A DNA stretch of 64,000 bases from Orientallactaga sibirica (taxonomy: Eukaryota > Chordata > Mammalia > Rodentia > Dipodidae): NCBI GenBank assembly GCA_036365145.1, contig JAEOAD010000888.1, positions 1,901,501-1,965,500 of the forward strand, read 5' to 3'. The position numbers were made by a program, and so were the translations under genes. Shown here one piece after another: positions 51,817 through 63,986 of this stretch. The stretch's first letter is position 1, and each line of letters starts with the position of its first letter. The notes under the pieces were generated by a model. It was not told the DNA's origin. It saw only the letters and a list, made by a program, of their open reading frames with translations, and ran no database searches.

Positions 51817-53968
51817 GCTGTCATTTGCTGGAATCCAGCCCAATCCCTCTGGAGAGATACACACATGTGCATATGCATGGCTCATGCATACACACACAAC
51901 ATGGATGGCTGTGGAAAGGGCCTGAACCCTCTAACCCACTAGGACCCCCAGCCAGTTCAAAGATGCCTCCTTGGGCACCTGCTCAGCACCCTAGGTGGGT
52001 TCTCTGTGGACTTGTCAGTGCCAGGTCTTTCTCTGCAGTGGTGAGGTGGTGAGCCAGGGACTGAAACCTGTCTACTGCAGCAGAATGAGCTACTCTGCAG
52101 CGGACAGAGGAAACAGGAAGAGGGAGGCTGTAGGCAGAGAGGGGGAGAAGGCTTGCAGCCTGTGAGGTCCTCTAGCCTCGCGTTCTAGGGCAGTGTCTCC
52201 TCTCCTTGGCGGTCACATGGGCGGTGTGAAACCACGGTACAGAACATAACCTTGCGTCTTTCTGCTTCAACAGCTCTTAACACTGATCCTCATTCCCCCT
52301 CAAGTTTGGTTGTCAACTGAAGATCACCAGAAAGCAAAATGAAAATAAAATGCTGTACCTATCTTCGAGCTATTGTTGCCTTCATTCTGTGCCCAAGACC
52401 TGGCTCTGTCACACTTCAAATGGAAATTAGCAAATGTTAAAGAACTGTGGGAAACACACTTCTAATTACAGCAAACACTAACATAGCACATATATTCAGC
52501 CAAACGCTTTTCATTTAAGTTTTTGTTGTTGTTGTTGTTTGTTTTGTTTTTTCAAGGTAGGGTCTCACTCAAGCCCAGGCTGACCTGGAATTCACTATGT
52601 AGTCTCAGGGTGGCCTCGAACTCACAGGGATCCTCCCACCTCTGCTGGGTTTAAAGGCGTGTGCCACCACCATGACTGGCTTAAGTTTTTTTTTTTCCCA
52701 GTTGGTTTATTTATTTGACACATACACACACAGAGGCAGATAGAGAGAGAGAGGAGAGGGAAGATAGGCATACCAGGGCCTTCAGCCACTGCGAGCAAAC
52801 TCCAGACACATGGGCCACCTTGTGCATCTGCTTTACGTGGGTACTGGAGAATTGAACCTGGGTCCTTAGCCTTAACTGCTAAGCCATCTATCCTGCCCTC
52901 GTTTCAGTTTTTTTTATATTCCATAAAGGAGGTTCCATCATGAGCTCCATTTTACTGACAAGGAAGTTGAGGCACAAAGTTGTTATTTGCCCAAGGTGAC
53001 ACAGCTAATACTCTAGAGCTGAGATTCAACCCACAGCTGTTACAAGTCGTTTGTTACTTTAACACTATTGTTTCTCCAGGCTAGCACCAAACTGTGATTA
53101 TCTCCATGAAGGACTGAGAGAAAAAAGACTGGTAGGATAACATTCTGACTATGTGATGCTATGTGAAGGAAGGTCCTGCGTTTGACAGGCTGGAGCAGAA
53201 GCCACAGTCGCCGTGGTAACTTCAGCCAACTGCAGTGCAGCCTGCGGACACGAGGTGGTGCTGCTCTCATCTTTCAGGACAATGTGTCCCCGTGTATCAC
53301 TCTGAACCTGCTTTGAAATGGTCTGTCCTGCAGGTTTCTGACGATCCACTAGTACACACGTCTCTTGACCACAGCGCTTTGCTAAAGCAGGACTTTACCT
53401 AGAGGAAGGCTGCGAGCTTGGTGTTGGGCTATCTCAACTCTTCCCACCACCTTCTGTTTGAGAGAAAGAAGAGAGACCTGCCTGAAATGTCCTTTCACAA
53501 CCAAGAAATCACTTACTCTGATCCAAAAATTACATGAAATAAACACCTATGCCAGGCTGGAGAGATGGCTTAGTGGTTAAGGCATTTGCCTGTGAAGCCT
53601 AAGGAACAAGGTTCAATTCTCCAGGACCCACGTAAGCCAGATGCACAATGGGTCTGGAGTTCGTTTGCAGTGGCTGGAGGCCCTGGCATGCCCATTCTCT
53701 CTGCCTCTTTCTCTCTGTAAATAAATAAATTACTTAAAGAAAAGACCCATGCCATCAGCAACCGAGGTCACAGAAGGAGTTTTCAGCATTTCAAAAGTAT
53801 AACTGTATTGACAGTTCCTCTTTTTCTTTCTTTTAAAAAATATTTTATGGGGGGCTGGAGAGATGGCTTAGTGGTTACGGCACCTGCCTACTAAGAACCC
53901 GATTCCAATCTCCAGGTCCCACGTTTAGCCAGATGCAAAGTGACGCAAGGGCGCAATGCCACACTTGC

Positions 53969-53982
53969 CCACAAGGGGGCGC
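53969..53982 (+). promoter_or_regulatory. CTCF-like core motif in long DIP-like SINE
   Basis: CCACAAGGGGGCGC with the CpG intact. Confidence 0.5.
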
Positions 53983-54483
53983 ATGCATCTGGATTTCGTT
54001 CACAGCAGCTGAGAGACTGCTGGCGCGCCCATTCTCTGTCTCCCTCTCCCTCTCCCTCTGTCTGTCTCTCTCTGTGTCTCTCTCCAAAATTAAAAATATA
54101 TATATTTTATTGGGCTTGAGAGATGCCTTAGTGGTTAAGGCACTTGCCTATGAAGCCTAAGATCCCAGGTTCAATTGCCCAGTACTCACATAAAGCCAGA
54201 CGCACAAGGTGGCACATGCATCTGGAGTATTTTGCAGTGGCTGGAGGCCCTAGTGCACCCCCATTCTTTCTATTTATCTATCATAAATAAATAAATAAAT
54301 AAATATTAAAATTAAAAAGTTTTAAAATATTTTATTTTTATTTATTCATGCAAGAGAGACAATGGGCATGCCAGGGCCTCTAGCCACTGCAAACAAACTC
54401 CAGACACATGTGCTGCCATGTTAAATCTGGGTCCTTAGACTTTGTAAACAAGTGCCTTAATCGCTAAGCCATCTCCCTAAACC

Positions 54484-54488
54484 CTCCT

Positions 54489-54539
<51 letters not shown>

Positions 54540-54540
54540 C

Positions 54541-54604
<64 letters not shown>
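54484..54604. repeat. CTTT tetranucleotide microsatellite
   Basis: About 120 bp of nearly perfect CTTT with one CTCT interruption, directly after the reversed head of a DIP-like SINE. The other strand is AAAG, all purine. The Lys/Glu/Arg open frame on that strand is a product of the repeat. Confidence 0.95.
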
Positions 54605-55319
54605 TTTTTGAGACAATGTCTCATATTCCAGGTTGGCCTTGAACTTGCTATATAGCCCAGGATGAACTTGAACTCCTGATCTCTACCTTCTGAGTGCTGG
54701 GAATTATAAACATGTATCATCATGCCCAGTTTCATTTCCTTTTTTTTTTTTTTTTCCCTGAGATAGGGTCTCACTCTAAATACCTGACAAGGCTGACCTG
54801 AAATTTACTATGTAGTCTCATGTGGCTTCATTCATGATCCTCCTACCTCTGCCTTGCACGTGCTCGGACTGAAACCATGTGCCACCATACCCGGATCTCT
54901 GATCTCATTTCCTTTTTTACTTTTTTCCAAGGTAGGGTCTCACTGTAGCCCAGGCTGACCTGGAATTCACTATGTAGTCTCAGGCTGGCCATGAACTCAT
55001 AGAGATCCTCCTATCTCAGCTTCCCAAGTGCTGGGATTCAAGGTGTGCGCCATCACACCCAGCTTCTCATTTCCTTTTGATTACATTGTTTTCTCATAAA
55101 TGCCAAAACTTGAGAAAAGTGACTCATCCCCACCCCTCTGAGGATGAATAGGCAATTAACAATTGCTGGAGAGGAGGGGTTCACATGGCCCTGCCCTCCC
55201 TGAGGATCTATAAGCAGTTAGTTCATGGTTGCTGGGGGAGGGAGGGACATCTTCTTCAGGAGGATACCTATTGCTAAGCTGTCTATGCGTGTGCAAGCAA
55301 ACTCGCTGGCGTACAAATA

Positions 55320-55830
55320 AAAAAGAAAGACATGAAAGCAGAATGAAGACTAAGTGGAAAGAGGAAGCAGATAAGTGGGACGGGACAAGAGAAGATAATA
55401 GAGGGTGCATATGACCAAAATACATTATATACATGTATGAAAATATTGTAAGAAAACCTACTATTATGTATAATTAATACATGATAATAAAACTTTTTGG
55501 GGGTGGGGTGGAGGTAGGGTCTCGCTGTAGCCGAGGCTGACCTGGAATTTACTATGTAGTATCAGGGTGGCCTCAAATTTACGGCGATCCTCCTACTTCT
55601 GCCTCTGCAGTGCTGGGATTAAAGGCATGTGACACCATGCCCAGCTAGGACAAACTTTTTAGTTGAGGCTTTTTTGGCTTTGGGTTTTGTTTTTTAGAGG
55701 TAGGGTCTTACTGTAGCCCAGGCTGACCTGGAATTCACTCTGTATCTCAGGTAGCCTCAAATTCATGGAGATCCTCCTACCTCTGCCTCCTAAATGCAGG
55801 GATTAAATGTGTGTGCACCACACCTAGCCT
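55320..55830. repeat. L1 3' end and two B1 SINEs
   Basis: 55320-55495 (plus) ends ccaaaatacattatataca ... acatgataataaaac and is a rodent L1 3' end like that at 15490-15640. B1 (minus) at 55510-55648 and 55690-55830. 55831-56695 is unique, with no exon recognised. Confidence 0.6.
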
Positions 55831-56699
55831 ACAAACCCTTTTTGAAAGTAGAGCATAATTATTCTTTGGATTGTTTCATTGCTGGCATAGTTGTATAGCT
55901 CCCGACTGATTATCAGTTCAAGGCTATCATGTTTACATTCAAGTGTGGATTTCCTAGACGGTGGTTGTGGGCTGGCCTGGCACCTGGCCACCCATAAGGA
56001 CACCTGTTTCCATGGTAGAAGGGATTATGAATCCCTGTTTTAGGAAGACAGCTCATTAACAATGGACACGGTTTAACACCACCACGTGTTAAGGTAGGGG
56101 TTCTGCCTCCTGCCGTGGCTCTCTGGTTCCAACACCACTTCCTGGAATGGAGTTCAGGATCTAGATTTCAAGGAACCTGAAAGAAGAATTTCTGGAAGGA
56201 GACCATTACAATGAACTGCTTTTGACTCCATTCAGACACTGATAGCATGATCCTCAGTATTTCATGTTGTTGCCATCCAGGCTACAGAGGTTCTATAAAC
56301 ATAGAGCTTCTTTATGTATTTCCACATGCAGATTAGCAATGAGTGCTAACTAACCTTTCCAGCCCTGGGATCCTATGTGAAAAAATAAACACCAGGAATT
56401 TGACATCCTGCGTTCCCTGGCTCTGATTTCTAAGCATCACTAGTGAGTTAGTGTGGGATGGTTGTTACCAGTAAGTCCTGGGTCTGGTTAATGTGTGTAA
56501 CCATCAATCCATCATCTGGGTTTTGGTCAAGTGCGTTCATAGCCTCCTGGTTCAGTGGCTGCTGTGGGTCTCTGTCAGGGTTTCTCTCCATGCTACAAAA
56601 CATAAAGCGATTCCATCAGCTCCCAGCCCTGTGTCGCTTCCATACTGCAGGCATCCCTTTCTTTCCCCTGCCTCCTGAAACGGTGTCCAGAAACATTTT

Positions 56700-56835
56700 T
56701 AAATATTTTACTTATTTATTTATTAGAGAGAGAGAGACCTTGTACTTCTGGCTTAGGTGGGTCCTGGGGAATGAAACCTGGGTCCTTAGACTCTGCAGGC
56801 AAGTGCCTTAACCGCTAAGCCATCTCTCCAGTCCC
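56700..56835 (-). repeat. Truncated DIP-like SINE
   Basis: The tail and head are present but the middle is deleted: gagagagagagacc jumps straight to ttgtacttctggcttag. Confidence 0.7.
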
Positions 56836-57284
56836 TCCCTGTGTGAGAACTGAGCGGCTTCCTGATACAGTGTGGTCTCCAGGTTCATGAAACCTTGCAC
56901 TGTGGCTTTGGTAGTTAGATATCGAAAGCCCCCAGGTATTTGTCCAAGGCTACAGTGACCACTTACGTAGCCTCACGTCAAGACTTACTTCCCCCTCAAC
57001 ACCCACGAGCAAAATCATGCTGCTGCTTTCTTTTGCAAAAAACCAGAGGATCACGTTTATCAGGGATTTTCCTAGAGATCTTAACCATGGAAGACATAAC
57101 TAATATCTACCACTTATTTTCCGAAGGAGGAAAGTGTCGCAAAAGCATTGATGCAAATCTAGACAAGAACCTTCAGGGCTCCGGGCAGCTCAACTCTTCT
57201 CTAATTAGTACAACCAACACTGACTGAGCATCTACTCCGTACAAGGTTTTGTGCTAAGGGAGCAGTGGACAGGAAGGACAAGGT

Positions 57285-57472
57285 CTCTCAGCCTTGGTAC
57301 TGTTGACAGTTGGGTGAACAATTCTGCTGTGGGCTCTCCTGTGCACTGCAGGGTGTTCAACAGCATCACTGGCCTCTACCAGCCAGGGGCATGTCACCCT
57401 CTTCAATGTGACAGCCAAAACCGTCTCCAGACATGTTCCCCACGGGAGAAAACTGTCCCCAGTTGAGACCCA
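57285..57472 (-). mobile_element. MER20 DNA transposon remnant
   Basis: From tctcagccttggtactgtt to cccagttgagacc it reads as the reverse of MER20, a hAT-Charlie non-autonomous element: gcatcactggcctctacca, ccaaaaccgtctccagaca. It is ancient and shared across placental mammals. 56836-57284 to its left is unique. Confidence 0.75.
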
Positions 57473-57539
57473 TTAAGATAGACACTGCCCTTCTCCATAC
57501 AGAGCTCATATTCTTTTTCTTAATTGATTTTTAATATCT

Positions 57540-58740
57540 CTGTTTATATTTATTTATTTATTTATTTGAAATAGAGAGAGAATGAATGGTCATGCCAGGA
57601 CCTCTAGCCACTGCAAACAAACTCCAGACACATGTGCCACCTTGTGCACATGGCCTTATGTGGGTACTGAGGAATCGATCCTTTGGCTTTGCACTTGAGT
57701 GACTATGCCATCTCCCCAGCCCTTTTAATTTAATTTTATTTTTTTAGTTTTCACTTATTTATTTGAAAGGTGTGTGTGCCGGGGCGGGGCGGAGAGAACA
57801 GACACACCAGGACCTCTAGCCACTGCAAATGAACTCTCCAGATGCATGCACCACCATATGCATCAACAGCATCACTCTCCTTACCAGCCAGGGGCATGTC
57901 ACCCTTAACTGACAGCCAAAACCATCTCCAGACATGTTTTTTTTTTTTGAGGAGAAAAACTGTCTGGTTCAGGCTGACCTAGAATTAAGATTAGTCTCAG
58001 GGTGCCCTTGAACTCCCTCCACGGCAATCCTCCTATTCTTTTTCTTAATTGATTTTTAATATCTTTGTTTATATTTTTTATTTATTTATTTGAGAAAGAA
58101 AGAGTGGAAAGAATGGGCATGCCAGGGCCTCTAGCCAATGCAAACAAACTCTACCACATTGTTGCATGTGCCACCTTGTGCACCTGACTTTATTGGGTAC
58201 TGGGAATTTGGTTTGCTTTTGTTTATTTTTTTTTTTTTTTTTTTTTTGAGAGCGGGCGGGGGAGGAGAGAACAGGCACACCAGGACCTCTAGCCACTGCA
58301 AATGCTCCAGATGCATGCACCACCTATGCATCTGGAATTGGGACTTGAATGGGCTTCAAAGGCAAGCACCTTAACTGCTAAAGCCATCTCCCTCTTTTTG
58401 AGGTAGGGTTTCACTCTGGTTCAGGCTGACCTAGAATTAACTATGTAGTCTCAGGGTGGCCTTGAACTCACGGCAATCCTCCTACTTCTGCCTCCCAAGT
58501 GCTGGAATTAAAGGCGTGCGCCACCACGCCTGGCTCTATTCTTTTTTTCAATAGTTTTTACTTATTTATTTGAGAAAGAAAGAGTGGAAAGAAAGGGCAC
58601 GTCAGGGCCTCTAGCCAATGCAAACAAACTCTACCACATTGTTGCATATGCCACCTTGTGCACCTGACTTTATGTGGGTACTGGGGAATTGAACCTGGGT
58701 CATTAGGTCTTGCAGACAAAGCGCCTTAACTATTGAGCCC
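57540..58740. repeat. Scrambled duplicated block of DIP-like, MER20 and B1 pieces
   Basis: DIP-like (minus) 57545-57722; then unit 1: DIP-like 57735-57863, MER20 piece 57864-57962, B1 57965-58037, DIP-like 58075-58205. Unit 2 repeats most of it: DIP-like 58240-58390, B1 58392-58535, DIP-like 58555-58740. Unit 1 has more small deletions, for example a B1 missing ctatgtagt. The MER20 piece copies about 57358-57462. Confidence 0.65.
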
Positions 58741-58749
58741 TCTCTAGCC

Positions 58750-59700
58750 TCACACCGTATTCATTTTTTTTTTTTTTTTAGAGAGAATGAGAGCAAGAGA
58801 GAGAATTGGCACACCAGGGCCTCAGTCTGTGCAACTGAACACTAGATGCTTGGGCCACCTAGTGTGCATGTGAGACCTTGCGCTTGCCTCACCTTTGTGC
58901 ATCTGGCTTGTAGGATCTGGAGAAAATTTGAACATGGGTCCTTAGGCTTCGAAGGCAAACGCCTTACCTGCTAAGCCATTTTCCAGCCCTTGTGCATCTT
59001 TTTGTTTGTTTGTTTTGTTTTGTTTTGTTTTTCCGAGCCCAGGCTGACCTGGATTCACTCTGTATTCTCAGGGTTTCCTCAAACTCACGGCGATCCTCCT
59101 ACCTCTGCCTCCCGAGTGCTGGGATTAAAGGCGTGTGCCACTATGCCCGGATTTGTGTTTGTTTGTTTGTTTTGTTTTTTGAGGTAGGGTCTCACTCTGG
59201 TCCAGGCTGACCTAGAATTAACTATGTAGTCTCAGGGTGGCCTCAAACTCAGGGTAATCCTCCTACCTCTGCCTCCTGAGTGCTGGGATTAAAGGCGTGT
59301 GACACCACGCCCGGCACTTATGCATCTTTTTAAAATATATATTTTTTTACTTATTTATTTGCAAGCAGAGGGAGATAGATATTCTAGATATTCTTGAAGG
59401 AGGACAAGGAAGGAGTTCAGGAGAGTGGAGAACTGGAGTAGGCAGGGGAAGCAGCAAGTGTTAAGACCCTGCAGGAGGGAGAGTTGGCTCACTCAAGGAA
59501 TGAACAAAAGACTGTTGAGGGGCTGGAGAGATGGCTCAACAGTTAAGGTATCTGCCAAAGGTTCGACTCCCTAGTACCCACGTTGGAGTTCATTTGCAGT
59601 GGCTGGAGCCCCTGGTGTGCCCATTCTCTCTCTCTCTCAAATTAATTAACTAATTAATTAATTAAATATATTTAAAAAAAAAAAAGACTGTTGAGCCTGA
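58750..59700. repeat. Long DIP-like, two B1 and a DIP-like fragment
   Basis: Long DIP-like (minus) 58760-58990 with a decayed CTCF-like core; B1 (minus) 58995-59150 and 59170-59312; a short DIP-like (plus) 59518-59665 lacking its middle. 59390-59515 may be an old LINE piece. 59701-60180 is unique. Confidence 0.65.
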
Positions 59701-60194
59701 TTGCAGGGACTTCTAGAAGAAGTGGCTAGCTATACTCTACATTGTGTCCACACTCTAGGTCACAGCTTCCCAAATCAGTGTTTCACGTGTGTGCAAGGTG
59801 CAGCAGCCTGATTCTCCCTCTGGGCATTTGGAATTAAGCGCTGTAGGCATAGAATATATACTCAGAAGCAGGAAGACTGCAGGGAAAGAGGAATGGATAG
59901 TCATTCCCTGACTTGGTTTCCATGGGGCCATTCTCTCCTAGCTTATTCCTCCCTGCCAGCCCTTCTCTGGCTCCTCCTCTCCTGTGCCTTGTGAGGTGGT
60001 GTTCCCTGAGGCTAAGCAGAACACACCATTCCTCCTTAGGTAATTTTACTGTGTTCAGGGCTTCAACTACCAGCCATCTCTCCACGACACTCACCCGTGC
60101 ATCAAGCACTCAGACCTCTCACTGACTGCAGATGTAGAGATTATGGGATAAAGGCCCTGCAAAGCCACACTTCTTCTTCTCCTTCTTCTTTTTG

Positions 60195-61775
60195 TTTTTC
60201 GAGGTAGGGTCTCACTCTAGCCCAGGCTGACCTGGAATTCACTGTGTAGTCTCAGGGTGGCCTCGAACTCATGGCAATCCTCCTACCTCTGCCTCCCGAG
60301 TGCTGGGATTAAAGGCATGTGCCACCACGCCCAGCTGATTAGAACTTTTTGACTGTAGAATGTTGCAGCTCCAAAGAAGTAATTTTGCTATCTTTAGTTT
60401 CTTAATATTCATTCATTGCCTACTTCTGTGTCTGGCCTAACATCCTTTCAATTATCAAGTAAAACCTTTGTAATGTATTATTATTATTATTTATTGTTTG
60501 CTTGTTTTGGTTTTTCAAGGTAGGGTTTCACTCTAGTCCAGGATGACTTAGAATTCACTATGTAGTCCCAGGCTGGCCTCGAACTCCTTGCAATCTTCCT
60601 ACCTCTGCCTCCCAAGTGCTGGGATTAAAGGTGTGTGCCACTACGCCCAGCTGTAATGTATTAATTTAACAGACCACTAGCTCCCACCAACTCAAAAATT
60701 AAGGATGTCATCAGAAAACATCGAATGAAAACCTATAGGTTTTCCCTCACTTTGCTGTACCTTGCCTAACTGATATTCCCATCAATATATATGGTTATGC
60801 TTTGTTTGTTTTTCAGGTAGGGTCTCGCTCTAGCCTAGGCTGACCTGGAATTCACTATGTAGTCTCAGGGTGGCCTCAAACTCACAGACTTGCAGCAATC
60901 CTCCTACCTCAACCTCGGGTTGTTAGGCTATGTAGGCCAGCGCCTCAACCACTGAGCCATCTCCCCGCCCCCCGCCCCATGCAGTGACTATTTTGAGGAA
61001 GTAAGGTGAAAAGAAAGAAGGCTGAAGACCACAGTGTTTCTCCCTGGCATTTATAAGAACAGGCTTTCTGCTTTGGGTTCAATGAGGCACCCTCTTCAAA
61101 TTCCCTACCTTGCCAGTGTGGTGGCACACACTTTTAATCCCAGCACTTGGGAGGCAGAGGTAGGAGGATCACTGTGAGTAAGGCCAGCCTGAGACTATCT
61201 AGTGAACTCCAGGTCAGCCTGGGCTAGAGTGAGACCCATCTTGGAAAAAAATTCCTTACCTTTTTTGCTTATGCTGTTTTTTTTTTTTTTTTAAGATTTT
61301 AATTAATTTATTTATTTATTAGAGAGAGGGAGAGAGAGAGTGAAAATGGGCATGCCAAGGCCTCTAGCCACTGCAAACAAACTCGAGATGCATGCACCAT
61401 CATGTGCATCTGGCTTACGTGGGACCTGGAGAATCGAACCTGGGTTCTTAGGCTTCACAGGCAAGCGCCTTAACCACTGAGCCATCTCTCCAGCCCAGCT
61501 TATGCTGTTTTACTCAATGTTTCTGTTACTTGCAACCAGCAAAGAAAAAAAAAACGCAGCTTAAATGTTAATTTAGTGTATTTACTTAAGAAATTGCTAA
61601 ATGGGACTGAAGAGATGACTCAGCAGTTGAGGCACTTGTCTCCAAAACCTAATGAGCTGGGTTCAATTCCCCAGGACCCATGCAAATCCATAAGTATAAA
61701 CTGGTGCATGCATTTGAAATTTATTTGCAATGGCGAGAGGCCCTGGCACACCCATACTCTTTGTGTCTCTGTTTG

Positions 61776-61814
<39 letters not shown>

Positions 61815-61815
61815 A
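60195..61815. repeat. B1 and DIP-like SINEs
   Basis: B1 (minus) 60195-60337, 60510-60653 and 60808-60920, the last fused to a DIP-like tail to 60970; B1 (plus) 61115-61250; DIP-like (minus) 61290-61497; DIP-like (plus) 61598-61815 with a long TAAA tail. Confidence 0.7.
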
Positions 61816-61889
61816 ATAGATGAAATTGTTAAATGGCTTAATGGTGGGTTAGCAACTAGTTATTTTTATTTTACATATATATATTTTTT

Positions 61890-63868
61890 AATTTCCATTT
61901 ACTTACTTGCCAGCAGAGAGAGAGAGAGAGAGAGAGATAGAAGAGAGGCAGACAAGAGAATTGGCACTCCAGAGCCTCCAGCCACTGCAAACGAACTCCA
62001 GATGCATGTGCCCTTTGTGCATCTGGCGTATGTGGGTCCTGGAGAATCAAACTGGGATCCTTTGGCTTCACAGGCAAATACCTTAACTGCTAAGCCATTT
62101 CTCCAGCCCTAGCAACTAGTTTTTGTCTTTCAGCTTTGTGTGTGTCATGCATGCATGTGTATATGTGTTTGTATCTGTATGGGCATACATGTGTGCAGGG
62201 ACATGTAGGCCCAAGGACAACCTCAGGTGTTATCCTCAGATAAACCATCCACTTCATATCTATATTTGAGAGAGAGAGAGAGAGAGAGAGGGAGAAAATG
62301 GATGCACCAGGGCCTCTAACCACTGTAAACTAACTTCCAGATGCATGCAATCAAACCTGGAACCTTAGGCTTTGCAGGCAAGCACCTTAACAGTTAAGCC
62401 ATCTCTCCAGCCCATCCACTTCTTTAAAAAAATTTTTTTTTTCCCAAGGTAGGGTCTCACTCTAGCCCAGGCTGACCTGGAATTCACTCTGTATTCTCAG
62501 GGTGGCTTCAAACGCATGGAGATCCTCCTACCTCTACCTCCTAAGTGCTGGGATTAAAGGCATGTGCCACCCCCCCCCCACTCACTTCTTTGCTTTAAAA
62601 AAAATTTTTTTTTGAGGGCTGGGGCTTAGTAGTTAAGGTGTTTCCTATAAAGCCTAGGGACCCCAGTTCGATTCCCCAGGACCCACATAAGCCAGATGCA
62701 TCTGGAATTTGCAGTGGCTGGAGGCCCTGGTGCACCCATTCTCTTTTTCTCTCCGCCTCTTCCCCTCTCTCTCTCTCTCAAATAAATAAATGAAATATAA
62801 AAAAATAAACATTTTTTGAGAGAGACAGACATAGAATTGGCATGCCAGAGCCTCAGACACTGCAATTGAACTCCAGACACTTGTGCCACCTAGTGGGCAT
62901 GTGCAACTTTACACTTACCTCACCTTTGTGCACCTGGCTTATGTGGGATCTGAAGAGTTGAACATGGGTCCTTAGGCTTCACAGGCAGGCACCTTAACTG
63001 CTAAGCCATCTCTCCAGCCCCCATACACTTCTTTTTATTTATTTATTTTTTATTTATTCGAGGGGGGGCAGACAGAGAGCTAGAGAGAGAAAGAGAGAGT
63101 GGGCATGCTAGGACCTCCAGCCACTTCAAATGAACTCCAGATGCATGTGCCACCTTGTGCATCTGGCTTACATGGGTCCTGGGGGATTGAACCGAGGTCC
63201 TTTGACTTTGCAGGCAAACACCTTAAGTGCTAAGCCATCTCTTCTGCCCCATCCACCTCTTTTTCAGACGGAGTCTCTCATTGGCCTGGAGGTCACCAAT
63301 TAGGATAGACTGTCTGGCCCAAGAGCTCCAAGGAGCCTCTTAGCTCCACCTCCCCTGAGCTGGGATTACAGATGGGTGCTGCCACACCTGGGTTCTGGAG
63401 ATGCAACTTAGGTCCTCATGCTTACATGGCAAGTGCATTACTGACAGAGCCATCTCCCCAGCCCCATGACTCTTTCATCTTTTATTCTAAAGATTATTGT
63501 TTTCAAAAAGCACCAGGCTTGCTTGCAAAGCCTATGGGCCCAAGTTCAGTACCCCAGTATCTATGAAAAGCCAGATGAAGAATATGGCACATGTATCTGG
63601 AGTTCATTTGCAGTGGTAAGAGGCCCTAGTGCATCCCTTTCCCTTTCTTTCTCTTTTTTTAAAATAAAATTTTATTTATTTATTTGCAAGCAGAGAGAGA
63701 TAGAGAGGAGACAGACAGAGAATGGGCAAAGCCTCCAGCCAGTGCAAACCAACTCCAGATGCATGTGTCCCTTGTGCATCTGGCTTATGTGGGTCCTGGG
63801 GAATCTAACCTGGGTCCTTTGGCTTTGCAGGCAAACACCTTAACCGCCAAGCCATCTCTCCAGCCCTC
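61890..63868. repeat. SINE run at the right end
   Basis: DIP-like (minus) 61890-62110 and 62255-62415; B1 (minus) 62440-62572; DIP-like (plus) 62610-62805; long DIP-like (minus) 62808-63022; DIP-like (minus) 63030-63250; B4-like dimer (minus) 63262-63463; DIP-like (plus) 63508-63660; DIP-like (minus) 63665-63868. Confidence 0.7.
62883..62896 (-). promoter_or_regulatory. Full CTCF core match in long DIP-like SINE
   Basis: CCACTAGGTGGCAC on the minus strand, a full match to the core, facing the plus-strand site at 42957. Confidence 0.55.
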
Positions 63869-63986
63869 TTTCTTTAAGTAAATCATTTTTTAAAAAGCAC
63901 TAGGATAATGGGATAGTCAGGCTGTGCCTTCCTCCCAAGGGTCACCATTCCTTCGAGATCCATTGCTGATACTCTCTGCACCTCAC

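Larger units (their letters stand above)
52515..55080. repeat. SINEs, MIR and a large CTTT array
   Basis: B1 (minus) 52548-52682; DIP-like (minus) 52700-52898; MIR (minus) 52937-53040; unique 53041-53550; DIP-like (plus) 53553-53740; long DIP-like (plus) 53850-54090; DIP-like (plus) 54108-54310; DIP-like (minus) 54325-54482; CTTT array 54484-54604; B1 (minus) 54605-54730 (old), 54755-54895 and 54925-55065. Confidence 0.7.

Noticed and set aside
53149..53349. Minus-strand frame starting MDRQKPAGQTISKQ as a possible upstream VWA3A exon
   Set aside because: It does not end in phase 0 at a convincing donor and shows no likeness to the protein.
54457..54774. Lys/Glu/Arg-rich minus frame
   Set aside because: Translation of the AAAG repeat.
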